Assembly (NCBI RefSeq): GCF_002256285.1 | Contig: NZ_NKJE01000015.1 | Coordinates: forward strand, 40,009 to 104,008 | DNA from: Flavobacterium sp. BFFFF1 | Lineage (GTDB): Bacteria; Bacteroidota; Bacteroidia; Flavobacteriales; Flavobacteriaceae | Direction of reading: 5' to 3' | DNA: 64,000 nucleotides | Shown here: piece by piece, positions 32,500-43,229 of the stretch | Position numbering within the stretch: position 1 is the first letter of the stretch | Layout of the letters: every line of letters begins with the position of its first letter | Notes under the pieces: generated by a model | Database searches by the model: none | Seen by the model: the letters and a program-made list of their open reading frames with translations, nothing else | What the model was told of the DNA's origin: nothing | Translations under genes and position numbers: made by a program

Positions 32500-33771
32500 A
32501 TGACCGTAGATTTATTATTAGGACTGCAATGGGGCGATGAAGGCAAAGGAAAAATTGTTGACGTCCTCACTTCCAGGTACGACATTATTGCCCGATTTCA
32601 GGGCGGTCCGAATGCCGGGCACACACTAGAATTTGATGGCATTAAGCACGTCCTCAGGACTATCCCCTCTGGAATTTTCCACAAAGATTCTATTAACGTC
32701 ATCGGGAATGGCGTGGTCATCGACCCGGTCGTATTTCAAAAGGAGATTGAAGGCCTGGCGAAATTCAACATCGACATCAAGAACAAACTGATCATCTCCC
32801 GTAAAGCACACCTGATCCTCCCGACGCATCGTCTTCTCGACGCCGCATCTGAAGCTTCGAAAGGCAAAGCGAAAATTGGCTCTACATTAAAAGGAATCGG
32901 TCCAACCTATATGGATAAGACAGGACGAAACGGGCTTCGTATCGGCGATCTTGAACTCGACGATTTTAAAGACCGCTACCGCAACCTCGCTGACAAGCAT
33001 GAGGCCATGATTAAATTCTATGATGTGGCTATCCAATACAACCTTGCAGAACTTGAAAAGGAATTTTTTGAAGCCGTAGCCGATTTAAAGAAATTGACCT
33101 TCATAGATAGCGAAGAGTATTTGTACCAGGCACAAAAATCCGGAAAATCGATTCTCGCCGAAGGAGCGCAAGGGTCTTTACTTGATGTGGATTTTGGAAC
33201 ATACCCTTATGTAACCTCATCCAATACGACCGCTGCGGGCGCGTGTACCGGTTTGGGGATTGCGCCAAACCAGATCGGAGAAGTCTATGGTATTTTTAAG
33301 GCGTACACCACCCGAGTAGGAAGCGGACCTTTCCCCACTGAATTGTTTGACGAAGTGGGTGCAGACATGGCCCGTATCGGTAATGAATTCGGATCCGTAA
33401 CCGGAAGGCAACGACGTTGTGGCTGGCTGGATCTTGTAGCTTTAAAATATGCCATCCGCGTAAACGGCGTCACGCAATTGATGATGATGAAGGGCGATGT
33501 GCTTTCCGGATTTGAGAAACTGCAGGTTTGTACAGCCTACAATTACAAAGGGGAAATCATTGACCACCTGCCGTACAATATCGAACCGGAAAATGTCACT
33601 CCGATTTATACGGAATACAGCGGCTGGCAGGCAGATTTAACAGGAATGACAACCTATAATGAATTGCCAGCAGAGTTGAAATCCTACATCGAATTCATTG
33701 AAAAAGAGGTTGAGGTTCCTATAAAAATTGTATCGGTTGGGCCTGACCGGAAACAGACCATTATGAGATAA
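32500..33771 (+). CDS. purA: Adenylosuccinate synthetase
   Basis: LLGLQWGDEGKGKIVDVL...RFQGGPNAGHTL...GIGPTYMDKTGRNGLRIGDL. Confidence 0.97.
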   Translation: MTVDLLLGLQWGDEGKGKIVDVLTSRYDIIARFQGGPNAGHTLEFDGIKHVLRTIPSGIFHKDSINVIGNGVVIDPVVFQKEIEGLAKFNIDIKNKLIISRKAHLILPTHRLLDAASEASKGKAKIGSTLKGIGPTYMDKTGRNGLRIGDLELDDFKDRYRNLADKHEAMIKFYDVAIQYNLAELEKEFFEAVADLKKLTFIDSEEYLYQAQKSGKSILAEGAQGSLLDVDFGTYPYVTSSNTTAAGACTGLGIAPNQIGEVYGIFKAYTTRVGSGPFPTELFDEVGADMARIGNEFGSVTGRQRRCGWLDLVALKYAIRVNGVTQLMMMKGDVLSGFEKLQVCTAYNYKGEIIDHLPYNIEPENVTPIYTEYSGWQADLTGMTTYNELPAELKSYIEFIEKEVEVPIKIVSVGPDRKQTIMR

Positions 33772-33777
33772 TAAATT

Positions 33778-33800
33778 GCCGCCTTACAGCGGCTTTTTTA
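33778..33800 (+). terminator. Rho-independent terminator after purA
   Basis: GCCGCcttacaGCGGC followed by TTTTTTA. Confidence 0.8.
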
Positions 33801-33814
33801 TTGGCCACGGCTAT

Positions 33815-33841
33815 AAAAAAACTGCCCCTAAGGGCAGCTTG
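33815..33841 (-). terminator. Rho-independent terminator for the minus-strand T9SS protein
   Basis: CTGCCC-ctaa-GGGCAG stem with A-run on + strand (T-run on - strand). Confidence 0.75.
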
Positions 33842-33885
33842 ATAAGAGTGTGTTTGCATTAACTAATTGAAATTCTGATCGTGTG

Positions 33886-34830
33886 TTATTCCTTTACCAT
33901 CTTGCCCCGTTGCGAATGTCCATTTGCGTCAGTGATACTATAGAAATAAATACCGGGGGTCAGATGCTGCACGTCAACCGACGGAAAAGCCTTAACATTC
34001 CGGATAACATTCCGACCGTTAACGTCGAAGACAGAAACCCTGCACGTTTCAATGCCGGGTCCCTGAAAACGAACTTCGCCATTTGTAGGATTGGGCGAAA
34101 TCGTAAACTTATCGCTAAATTTGGCACCAACACCTTTTCGTGATTGCGATCCAAAACCGGCATTGCACTCAACACCAACAATACTGTAAATTTGCCGTAC
34201 TTCTTTAGGTGAGCAATATTGGACCATATCGTCATTTTGAAAACTAATTGGGTAAGATGCATCGGTTCCATCTGTATATTGCAGATAAACGATAAAGCAT
34301 TGGTGACAATCAGGCCCCAGCAACTTATACTGAACGCAATACATATCACAACATTTGGTAAAAGTGTAATCCACACAAAGTGGCGGTGGTGGCGGTGGAA
34401 CTGATGTCGCCAAAACGATGGCAACCCTGCCAATGCCTACCCCAGTCTTTACCGCGACACTGACAACAGGTGTTTGCCCGGAAAAATCGTCTTTGAAAAC
34501 TGTAGTAAATCCAGTAATCCGGGTATCAGCGTTAAACTCAGCCGTCTCATTGACGTAATGATCATACCCTCCACTCAATTCAGGCGAAACAAAAAAAGCT
34601 GCGGATGTATCACCACAAGCAGATGTAATGGTCAGGCGTACGGGCGTATCCCATGGAATCTCGCCGACAGCTGAACTAACAATGCCCGCTGAATCAAATG
34701 CGGTCTTAAAAAAAGTAATTTTGCCATCCTGGCTCGTCCCCGAGAGGATACTACTACACCCCTGTTGCCCGTAGGTAAGGCAGCAGCAGGTCAATAGCAA
34801 CGCATAAAATGCATTTTTAATTGATTTCAT
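33886..34830 (-). CDS. Secreted protein with T9SS type-A C-terminal sorting domain
   Basis: Signal peptide; FTISPNPTNGEVRFQGPGIETCRVSVFDVNGRNV...LTPGIYFYSITDANGHSQRGKMVKE. Confidence 0.88.
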   Translation of the reverse strand: MKSIKNAFYALLLTCCCLTYGQQGCSSILSGTSQDGKITFFKTAFDSAGIVSSAVGEIPWDTPVRLTITSACGDTSAAFFVSPELSGGYDHYVNETAEFNADTRITGFTTVFKDDFSGQTPVVSVAVKTGVGIGRVAIVLATSVPPPPPPLCVDYTFTKCCDMYCVQYKLLGPDCHQCFIVYLQYTDGTDASYPISFQNDDMVQYCSPKEVRQIYSIVGVECNAGFGSQSRKGVGAKFSDKFTISPNPTNGEVRFQGPGIETCRVSVFDVNGRNVIRNVKAFPSVDVQHLTPGIYFYSITDANGHSQRGKMVKE

Positions 34831-35013
34831 AATTAGATAGATTTAGGGGTTTCTCTACTTTCAGGTTTTATAGTCGCTGTTTCGAAAATTCCGACTTTAC
34901 ACACTTCATTTAAAATAATTTCAATTAATTATTCGCAATTTACGATATTACAAGCACTTTGCCATTCTCGTATAGAATACTTAATTAACTATTTTTTCAA
35001 CAATTTCATAAAA

Positions 35014-35040
35014 AAAAACGACTGCTGAAAGTCAGTCGTC
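35014..35040 (-). terminator. Rho-independent terminator for the 35139-35771 gene
   Basis: ACGACTG ctgaaagt CAGTCGT with preceding A-run on + strand. Confidence 0.7.
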
Positions 35041-35138
35041 TGGATCTGTGCACCGCACCGCCAAATACATCAAAAGTCCGTACGGAAGCAAAAACTGAAC
35101 GCATCCGCTAATAAGATGTTATCCTAAAAAGGTTGGGA

Positions 35139-35771
35139 TTATTGTTTTATAACGATTATTGTTGCCTTGAAACCCGTGGCGAGATTCCAGCTATTGGCCG
35201 AAATTACTTCTCCCTTATCGTTATAAACGACAAGCTGAGCTGTATTGGGTCCGGAAGACCCCTGATTCAGGGCTTCAAACTCTATGGTATTAAACCCGGG
35301 ATTCAATGGCAATTCAAATCCCTGGAAATCGCTGTCCAAAGTTACATTCGAGCGGGCAATGATTCCATTAGCATAAATCCGAATCTCATCGCCATCCACA
35401 AATTCATGGTCGCGGTACATGATATTAACGGTTCCAGAAGTAGTCTTGATATCACCTAAGTACTGATCTTTTCGGATTGCCTGTTGATTTTCACTTAAGG
35501 CATTATCCTTGTTCAGTTTTTTAAGATAGGGCGTTCCGGCATTCACAAACTGCGGCTGGTCCATGATGCCTTTTCTTTCAGGCTCCATCAACGGCTTTAC
35601 TTCCTCGGGCTTTTTATCAAAAAGGCTTGGCGTTGGCAGTGTTGGACTTACTGTGGTCGGTGTAGTGGTGGTATTGCTTCCCGGAAGGATCGGTTTAAAT
35701 TTTTTCCCAATGTCATTTTGGGCAAAAGCGCCAAATCCAGACAGGAGCAAAATGTAGCCGAAATTCCGCAT
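35139..35771 (-). CDS. Secreted protein of unknown function
   Basis: 210 aa, signal peptide; Thr/Pro-rich linker; C-terminal beta domain. Confidence 0.65.
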   Translation of the reverse strand: MRNFGYILLLSGFGAFAQNDIGKKFKPILPGSNTTTTPTTVSPTLPTPSLFDKKPEEVKPLMEPERKGIMDQPQFVNAGTPYLKKLNKDNALSENQQAIRKDQYLGDIKTTSGTVNIMYRDHEFVDGDEIRIYANGIIARSNVTLDSDFQGFELPLNPGFNTIEFEALNQGSSGPNTAQLVVYNDKGEVISANSWNLATGFKATIIVIKQ

Positions 35772-35860
35772 AACGTAAAATATAACATTGAACCGCCGAT
35801 AAAAGTATAAAAATCCTGCTGCCGTTTTAAAAAAATAACATTTCTCTAAGATTTAAGCTT

Positions 35861-37771
35861 TTACTTTTGGACCAATTTAAAGATAAATGACTCAGAAGGG
35901 TTTATATCAACTTCCAAAATACCGCTCCCTTTCGCTACGGTGAGTTTGGAGTTTTGCTTTTTATAAAGTTGGTCCTGCATGTCATAAATTCCGTCACTAA
36001 GTCCCCATTGACTAATTAATGACTCTGGAATAAGCAGATTGAAATGGCTTTTGCTGACCCATGAAAAATTGTTGACAATCACGAGCTTTTCATTATCCGC
36101 CCAACGCGCAAAGGAATAAATGCCTTCACTGTAGCCTTTTGATTGCCTGCGGTTTATTGTTTGCAATTCCTGGTACTTCCCCATCAAAGCGTCGCTCTTT
36201 ATGGTAAAATTAAGCAGCCTCGAATAAAAATCCCTGAGATCCTGTTCCTCCGCCGACAATTGTCCCCCATCAAATTCACCATTGTTCATCCAACGCTGGT
36301 GGTGCGGCACACCAATATAATCAAAGATGGACGTACGGGACTTTTTACCGAAACCAGCGTCCTCATCGCCTGGCTCACCGACTTCCTGTCCAAAATAAAT
36401 CATCGTTGGTGAAGTGCCCACAGTAGCAGAGTATACCATTAATGGTTTCCCTTTCTCTGGGGTTCCCGCAAATTCGCGGCTGGCAAGCCTCTGCTCGTCA
36501 TGGTTGTCCAAAAAATGGAGCATATGGTGCTCAATGTCCTTAAGACCGCCCTGAATATCTGCCAGCGGATCCGGAAGACTATGACCCTGAATGACTTTCT
36601 TTAACTGATCATATGTTTCCACTTTATCATATAAATAATCCATTTTACCATAATGGATATAATTGCGGTACTCTTTCGGATTGTAAACCTCCGCCATCAG
36701 GAAGGCATCCGGATTTCTCATCTTTATCGCTGAATTCATATAACTCCAGAATTCGTAAGGCACCATTTCAGCCATATCATAACGAAAACCATCTACGCCT
36801 TTCCCAATCCAGTATAGCGCAATATTGCGGAACTTCTTCCATGAATCAGGGACATCTTTTCCCTTCCAGAAGTTATAATGTTCCTGGTAAGAGCGTTTGT
36901 CAAAATCCACCGGAAGCTCTGGAAAGTCCTTAGTGCCATCTGGTTTAATACCATAATTAATTTTTACTGTTTCGTACCAGTCGTCATTACTCGGTTTTGG
37001 CAATCGCGAACCATTCCCGGTCCATTTTGCCGGATTTTCAGTAAACTTACCATCAATAAGCGGGTTTTTCTCCCCGTTTAACGGCTTATAATGATCCGAA
37101 GTGGGCACTTCGAAAGCCTTCCCCGGAATATAGTAAAAGTTGTTGTCGCGCTTGTATTCCACGGAAGTGTCATCATCCGCACCAAAATCCCGAACACCTT
37201 TAGGATTTGACTTGCCCTCGTATTTACGGGCAATATGGTTCGGAACAATATCGATAATCACTTTCATACGGTATTTATGGGTCCGCTCCACCAAGGCCTC
37301 AAATTCTTCAAGCCGATGCGCCGGATCGTTCGCCAGGTCAGGATTTACATTGTAGTAATCCTTTACAGCATATGGGGAACCTGCGCGTCCTTTAACGACA
37401 TCGGGATCGTCATTAGAGATACCATAAGCGGTATAATCCCCTACTAAAGCATGATGTGGAACACCGGTATACCAAATGTGGGTGACACCCAGCTTTTTGA
37501 TTTCACTTAAAGCCTTGTCCGTAAAATCACTAAATTTTCCAACACCATTGACTTCTTTTTTCCCCCAGGGCTTGTTGGCGGTCTTCTTGTTTCCGAACAG
37601 TCTGGTAAAAACCTGATATACCACTATTTTTTTCTCAGGTGCTCTCGACACCGCTCTTTTCTCAGGCATTGGCGCAGTATTTTTTGTTTGTGCTGAAACC
37701 GATAAGAAACAGATGATCAGGACAGCGGTCAATATTTTTTTCATGTTTGCGTAATTAGGCATGCGACGCAT
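35861..37771 (-). CDS. Alpha-amylase-family glycoside hydrolase (GH13)
   Basis: GVTHIWYTGVPHHA, VIIDIVPNHIA, GVDGFRYDMAEMVP, FLMAEVYN, HFLDNHDEQR. Confidence 0.93.
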   Translation of the reverse strand: MRRMPNYANMKKILTAVLIICFLSVSAQTKNTAPMPEKRAVSRAPEKKIVVYQVFTRLFGNKKTANKPWGKKEVNGVGKFSDFTDKALSEIKKLGVTHIWYTGVPHHALVGDYTAYGISNDDPDVVKGRAGSPYAVKDYYNVNPDLANDPAHRLEEFEALVERTHKYRMKVIIDIVPNHIARKYEGKSNPKGVRDFGADDDTSVEYKRDNNFYYIPGKAFEVPTSDHYKPLNGEKNPLIDGKFTENPAKWTGNGSRLPKPSNDDWYETVKINYGIKPDGTKDFPELPVDFDKRSYQEHYNFWKGKDVPDSWKKFRNIALYWIGKGVDGFRYDMAEMVPYEFWSYMNSAIKMRNPDAFLMAEVYNPKEYRNYIHYGKMDYLYDKVETYDQLKKVIQGHSLPDPLADIQGGLKDIEHHMLHFLDNHDEQRLASREFAGTPEKGKPLMVYSATVGTSPTMIYFGQEVGEPGDEDAGFGKKSRTSIFDYIGVPHHQRWMNNGEFDGGQLSAEEQDLRDFYSRLLNFTIKSDALMGKYQELQTINRRQSKGYSEGIYSFARWADNEKLVIVNNFSWVSKSHFNLLIPESLISQWGLSDGIYDMQDQLYKKQNSKLTVAKGSGILEVDINPSESFIFKLVQK

Positions 37772-37893
37772 GGCTTACAAATATAAATAAAGCTTTGGGA
37801 TTTCAAAGTAGCACCACTATAGCAGTATAAATATTTCTTAATAACAATCGGTGTTGCTACATTTTACCTAAATTTGGCAAAAAATAAAATACG

Positions 37894-39558
37894 TTGAAAA
37901 AGTACTTTTTTCTCTTCTTTTGCGGCTTCCTGCTTTTGGCTTCAAAGCCAGCCACTGCACAAAAGGCAAAACCGATTATCATTGAGAATGCAGACCATTT
38001 CGACATCAACCAGGCCGAAATCCCGGACGCGGCATTGCTCACCGGCAATGTGCGTGTAAACCACGACGGCGTCATCATGACCTGCAACAAAGCGTATTTC
38101 TTCCAAAAAGAAAATTACCTCAAAGCTTTTGGGAATTTCCAGATGGTACAAGGAGATACATTGTACATGAATAGTGAATATGCCGAATACAATGGTAATG
38201 TAAAACAGGCCTTTGCAACAGGAAAACCGGTACTTCGCACACCTGACATGACATTGACAACTGACACCATCCATTTTGACAGGAATATCCAACAGGCATA
38301 CTATAATTCGCCCGGAACCATCGTAAACAAGGAAAATACGTTGAAAAGCAAGTCCGGAAGGTACTATGCCAAAGAAAAAAAATTCCAGTTCCTGACCGCT
38401 GTCACCATCACCAATCCAAAGTATGTAATCAAGTCAAATCATCTGGACTATTACAACAATTCTGGGCACGCTTACTTATTTGGTCCCTCGACGATTACCG
38501 GCGACAAGGACTACATTTATACTGAAAAAGGATTTTATGACAACAAGAAAAACGTCGGACATTTCCTAAGGAAATCCTATATACGCTACAAAGACCGATT
38601 GATCGAAGGCGACAGCCTTTATTATGACCGCACGCGTGAGTTTGCCTCTGCCACCAACAACGTCAAGATTACGGATTCGATCAATAAGGGGCTTGTCAAA
38701 GGACATTATGCCGAAATTTACAAAGCGAAGGATTCCATGTTCGTAACGAAACGCGCCGTCGCAATCAACCTGGTTGAAAATGATTCGGTGTACATCCACG
38801 GCAAAAAGTTAATGATCACCGGAAAGCCCGAAAATCGGGTAATTCGGGCGTTCAATAATGCACGGTTTTACAAAACAGACATGAGCGGGAAGTGCGATTC
38901 GATACATTCAAGCCAAAAAGAAGCTTTGACAAAACTAATCGGGCATCCGATTATCTGGAACGGCAAAAATCAAATGACCGGCGATGTCATGCACCTCGTC
39001 GGGAACAACAATACCGAGAAACTTGATTCGTTAAAAGTTCTGAATAATGCGTTCCTTATTGCCAAGGATACCGTCGGAAATGGGTTCAATCAGGTCAAGG
39101 GCGTCAATTTATACGGAAAATTCAATGACAACAAACTGAACGAGGCGGACGTCGTAAAAAACACCGAAATCATCTATTTTATGCGTGATGACAAGCAGGA
39201 ACTTATTGGCATCAATAAAAGTGTCAGCAGCCGCATCAACCTAAAGCTGAAAGACAATGAAATCGATGAAATCACCCAGTATGACAAACCCGATAGTGAT
39301 TTGTATCCGGAAACGAAATTTCCCGAAAATGCGCGAAAACTTAGGGGATTTATCTGGCGTGAAGACGAGCGCATCCGAACCAAGGACGATATTTTCCCAG
39401 TAGAAGAAAACGAACTTGATGACAAAATCCAGGCTGCAAAGAAAGCCGCTGAACTCAAACCGGACGTCCCGATGAAAGTCCGTAAGGAAACCAAGGATTA
39501 TGACAAGAATCACCCGTCTGGAAAGAAAACATTACCTCCTCCAAATCCGCAAAATTAA
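37894..39558 (+). CDS. OstA/LptA-like periplasmic protein
   Basis: PIIIENADHFDINQAEIPDAALLTGNVRVNHDGVIMTCNKAYFFQKENYLKAFGNFQMVQGDTLYMNSEYAEYNG. Confidence 0.85.
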   Translation: MKKYFFLFFCGFLLLASKPATAQKAKPIIIENADHFDINQAEIPDAALLTGNVRVNHDGVIMTCNKAYFFQKENYLKAFGNFQMVQGDTLYMNSEYAEYNGNVKQAFATGKPVLRTPDMTLTTDTIHFDRNIQQAYYNSPGTIVNKENTLKSKSGRYYAKEKKFQFLTAVTITNPKYVIKSNHLDYYNNSGHAYLFGPSTITGDKDYIYTEKGFYDNKKNVGHFLRKSYIRYKDRLIEGDSLYYDRTREFASATNNVKITDSINKGLVKGHYAEIYKAKDSMFVTKRAVAINLVENDSVYIHGKKLMITGKPENRVIRAFNNARFYKTDMSGKCDSIHSSQKEALTKLIGHPIIWNGKNQMTGDVMHLVGNNNTEKLDSLKVLNNAFLIAKDTVGNGFNQVKGVNLYGKFNDNKLNEADVVKNTEIIYFMRDDKQELIGINKSVSSRINLKLKDNEIDEITQYDKPDSDLYPETKFPENARKLRGFIWREDERIRTKDDIFPVEENELDDKIQAAKKAAELKPDVPMKVRKETKDYDKNHPSGKKTLPPPNPQN

Positions 39559-39563
39559 TTCCC

Positions 39564-40757
39564 TTGAAAAAAGATTTCCTCAAATACCAGGCGCAGACTT
39601 CCCCGTACCCGCTCGGCATGGAAGTATCACATGCGGAAGGCTCGTACATTTACGACACCCATAACAAAAGATACCTTGACTTCGTCGCGGGCGTTTCAGC
39701 CATCGCAGTAGGCCATCGCAATAAGCGCGTCAATGATGCCATTAAAGCACAACTCGATAAATATTCGCACGTGATGGTGTATGGCGAATATGCACAGGAT
39801 CCCGCGGTAGCGTATTGCAAGCTATTGGTAGAAAACCTACCAGCGCCATTAGACAAAGTATACCTGGTCAATTCAGGGACTGAAGCTGCTGAAGGCGCGT
39901 TAAAACTCGCGCGACGCGTTACCGGGCGGAGCCAGCTGATTTCATGCCATAACGCCTACCACGGCAATACGATGGGGTCCATGAGCGTCATGGGATTCGA
40001 AGAACGGAAACAGGTTTTTCGCCCGTTAATTCCGGATGTCGATTTTATCACGTTTAACAATGACGCCGATTTACAGAAGATCACGACGAAAACGGCCGGC
40101 ATCATACTCGAAAGTATCCAGGGCGGCGCGGGATTCATCCAGCCGGAAAATGGATTCCTGAAAAAAGTACGCGAACGCTGTACTGAGGTGGGCGCAGTCA
40201 TGATTGTCGATGAAATCCAACCCGGCTTCGGACGTACCGGAAAACTGTTCGGATTTGAAAACTACGATGCGGTTCCCGACGTAATTATTATAGGAAAAGG
40301 AATGGGCGGCGGTATGCCGGTAGGCGCATTCGTAGCGCCATCACACATGATGGATCTGTTGAGCCATGACCCAAAACTCGGACACATCACGACCTTCGGC
40401 GGACATCCTGTCATAGCGGCAGCCTGCCTCGCCACTTTACAGGAAATCATCGAAAACGGGCTGATGGCGCAGGCCCTGGAAAAAGAAGCGTTGTTCCGTA
40501 CACTTTTGGTACATCCTTTGATAAAGGAAATAAGAGGGAAAGGGCTCATGCTTGCCGCAATGACCGAGAAACCGGAGATTACCGATAAAGTAATTTTACA
40601 ATGCCAGGATGAGGGGTTAATCCTATTTTGGCTGCTCTTTGAAGGACGCGCGATCAGGATTACGCCTCCCCTAACGATTTCAGAAGACGAAATCCGGGAA
40701 GGTTGCGGGATTCTTTTGAAAGTGCTAGACAGCGTAATGGATGATATGAGAAGCTGA
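39564..40757 (+). CDS. Class-III PLP-dependent aminotransferase (acetylornithine/ornithine-like)
   Basis: YIYDTHNKRYLDFVAGVSAIAVGH, VNSGTEAAEGALKLARRVTGR, IVDEIQPGFGRTGKLFGFE, GKGMGGGMPVGAF. Confidence 0.93.
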   Translation: MKKDFLKYQAQTSPYPLGMEVSHAEGSYIYDTHNKRYLDFVAGVSAIAVGHRNKRVNDAIKAQLDKYSHVMVYGEYAQDPAVAYCKLLVENLPAPLDKVYLVNSGTEAAEGALKLARRVTGRSQLISCHNAYHGNTMGSMSVMGFEERKQVFRPLIPDVDFITFNNDADLQKITTKTAGIILESIQGGAGFIQPENGFLKKVRERCTEVGAVMIVDEIQPGFGRTGKLFGFENYDAVPDVIIIGKGMGGGMPVGAFVAPSHMMDLLSHDPKLGHITTFGGHPVIAAACLATLQEIIENGLMAQALEKEALFRTLLVHPLIKEIRGKGLMLAAMTEKPEITDKVILQCQDEGLILFWLLFEGRAIRITPPLTISEDEIREGCGILLKVLDSVMDDMRS

Positions 40758-40880
40758 TCCTGCTGTACGTTCCTATCAAAGTATGCTGTTAATTAAATTG
40801 TTCACAACAATAAAATTACAGCCCGAAATCAACAATAAGCTTGCCTAATTTTAGTTAGGATAATTTTAAAGATAAACAGT

Positions 40881-42275
40881 ATGCAATTAAGCAACGAAGA
40901 AGAAGACTACAATTTATCCTTATCAAAATTCGAATCCATGTTGAAAACCAACAAGGTGCTCTTTTTTGATTCCGAGGAATTTGAAGAAATCATCCTTCAT
41001 TACCTCGATATGGGTAAAGCGTCTTTAGCAAAAAAAGCCTTAAAATTAGCACTGGAACAGCATCCCAAATCCACAGGCCTGAAGCTTGTACAGGTAGAAA
41101 TGCTCGTTTATGATGACAAACTTGACACAGCCGAAAAGCTGCTGAATGAACTCTTCGCTATTGAACCGAACAACGAAGAAATATACATCCAAAAAGCCAG
41201 TATTTATTCAAAAAGGGATGACCACGAGAAAGCCGTGGAATTTCTTAAAACCGCTTTGGAATATACCGACGACTTCGCAGATGTTTATAATCTGATGGGC
41301 ATGGAATACCTTTTTATGGACAGCCTGGAATTGGCCAAGGAAAGTTTCATCAAATGCCTTGAAGAGGATTTTGAAGATCAGGCCGCCCTATACAATGTGG
41401 TATACTGTTTCGAATTTCTGGACCAAAATGAACAGGCAATCGAATACCTCGCAAAATATATTGAACGAAATCCCTACAGTGAAATCGCCTGGCACCAAAC
41501 CGGACGTTTACACTATGGACTTAAACAATATGACGAAGCTTTACGCGCGTTTGATTATGCTACCCTGATTGACGATGAATTCCTTGGTGCCTTCATGGAA
41601 AAGGCAAAATCACTGGAAAGGCTGAAACGATATGATGATGCCATTGAGGCATACAATCGGACGATAGAACTCGAAGACCCAACGTCATATGCGCTTTTAC
41701 GAATTGGAAAATGTCACGAAAAACTGGGCAATAAGGCTTTAGCGCTCAAATTCTTTAACAAGACGGTGCACGAGGATCCATTGCTGGATAAAGGCTGGAT
41801 CGCCATCACCGACTTTTACGTTCGGCAGAAGAACTTTCAAAAAGCTTTGTTTTACGTCAATAAGGCGTTGAATATTGACAATCAAAACCGCCTGTATTGG
41901 AAAAGATATGCCACAATAAACCGTGAAATGAATTTCTATGAGGAAGCCGAATTCGGTTACAGAAAAGCGGTGGAATTTGGTGATGCTGCGCTGGATACCT
42001 GGCTGTATTGGGTTGACATACTCCAATTCCTGGGAGAATTCGACACTGCGATAGAAACCTTGTTACAGGCAACTGAATTTTTTCCGGAATCATACGAAAT
42101 CGAATACCGTCTTGCAGGGTTGTATTTCATGCTGCATGAAGATACCAAAGGAAAATTCCATGTCGCCAATGGGCTGCGCCTGGATTTCGACAACCACCAT
42201 ATCCTGGCGGATCTGTTTCCGGTGATCTGGACAAGGAAGATTGTTCAGAATGCCATTCACAAACACCGCAAATAA
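40881..42275 (+). CDS. Tetratricopeptide-repeat protein
   Basis: Multiple TPR motifs (e.g. AEKLLNELFAIEPNNEEIYIQKASIYSKRDDHEKAVEFLKTALEYTDDFADVYNLMGMEY). Confidence 0.9.
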   Translation: MQLSNEEEDYNLSLSKFESMLKTNKVLFFDSEEFEEIILHYLDMGKASLAKKALKLALEQHPKSTGLKLVQVEMLVYDDKLDTAEKLLNELFAIEPNNEEIYIQKASIYSKRDDHEKAVEFLKTALEYTDDFADVYNLMGMEYLFMDSLELAKESFIKCLEEDFEDQAALYNVVYCFEFLDQNEQAIEYLAKYIERNPYSEIAWHQTGRLHYGLKQYDEALRAFDYATLIDDEFLGAFMEKAKSLERLKRYDDAIEAYNRTIELEDPTSYALLRIGKCHEKLGNKALALKFFNKTVHEDPLLDKGWIAITDFYVRQKNFQKALFYVNKALNIDNQNRLYWKRYATINREMNFYEEAEFGYRKAVEFGDAALDTWLYWVDILQFLGEFDTAIETLLQATEFFPESYEIEYRLAGLYFMLHEDTKGKFHVANGLRLDFDNHHILADLFPVIWTRKIVQNAIHKHRK

Positions 42276-42298
42276 TTTTTTTTTATACACAGTTCCTG

Positions 42299-42331
42299 TT
42301 CTCCGGCGCCTTACTTCCGGAGAACTTTTTT
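42299..42331 (+). terminator. Rho-independent terminator
   Basis: GTTCTCCGG...CCGGAGAAC followed by TTTTTT. Confidence 0.75.
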
Positions 42332-42343
42332 ATACACCAAAAA

Positions 42344-43087
42344 ATGTCAAATTTTAACCAGTTCGGGCTTGTAGGCAGGAACATTTCCTATTCCTTCTCA
42401 AAAAAATATTTTACTGAAAAGTTCAGCAAAGAAAACCTTGGGGAAAACACTTACGAAAATTTCGACATCGCCGACATCACTGAATTTCAGGATATTATTG
42501 AGGAAAATCCCGATTTGAAAGGCCTGAATGTTACCATTCCTTTCAAGCAAAGCGTCATTCCGTACTTAGACAAGGTTTCAAAAAAAGCCAACGCAATCGG
42601 GGCGGTAAACACGATAAAAATAACAAAAAAAGGCAGGCTCAAAGGCTACAATACCGATTGGTTTGGCTTCAAAAAATCGCTTTTGCCTTTGTTACATCCC
42701 CACCACAGGAAAGCTTTGATTCTGGGGACCGGAGGCGCTTCAAAGGCAGTTGCCTATGCATTGGAAAAACTGGACATCGGCTACCTGTTCGTATCCCGAA
42801 ACGAAGGCAAAAATACGATCACGTACGATCAGGTTTCGCCTTATATCATGGAGGAATACACAATCGTTGTCAATTGTACGCCGCTTGGCACAAGTCCTGA
42901 TACAGATGCCGCGCCGGAAATACCTTACAACTATTTTACTTCTGGCCATATTGCTTATGACCTGATTTACAATCCTACAGAAACAACCTTTCTTAAAAAC
43001 GCCGCAAAAAAAGGGGCTGTGACAAAAAATGGTTACGAGATGCTGGTATTTCAAGCCGAAAAAGCCTGGGAAATTTGGAATTCCTAG
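42344..43087 (+). CDS. aroE: Shikimate dehydrogenase
   Basis: FGLVGRNISYSFSKKYFTEKF, GLNVTIPFKQSVIPYLD, AIGAVNTIKI, NTDWFGF, LGTGGASKAVAYAL. Confidence 0.93.
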   Translation: MSNFNQFGLVGRNISYSFSKKYFTEKFSKENLGENTYENFDIADITEFQDIIEENPDLKGLNVTIPFKQSVIPYLDKVSKKANAIGAVNTIKITKKGRLKGYNTDWFGFKKSLLPLLHPHHRKALILGTGGASKAVAYALEKLDIGYLFVSRNEGKNTITYDQVSPYIMEEYTIVVNCTPLGTSPDTDAAPEIPYNYFTSGHIAYDLIYNPTETTFLKNAAKKGAVTKNGYEMLVFQAEKAWEIWNS

Positions 43088-43229
43088 TGAACCGTTCCCA
43101 ATTCACTTCACCGCTATGAAAATCACCGTAAAAGGTTTACGCTTTTAAATACAGGTTTTTCTTTGAATTTTGGTCCGCCTTTATTACCTTACGCCCTCAA
43201 ATTTTACGAACGTTATACATTTATAAAAA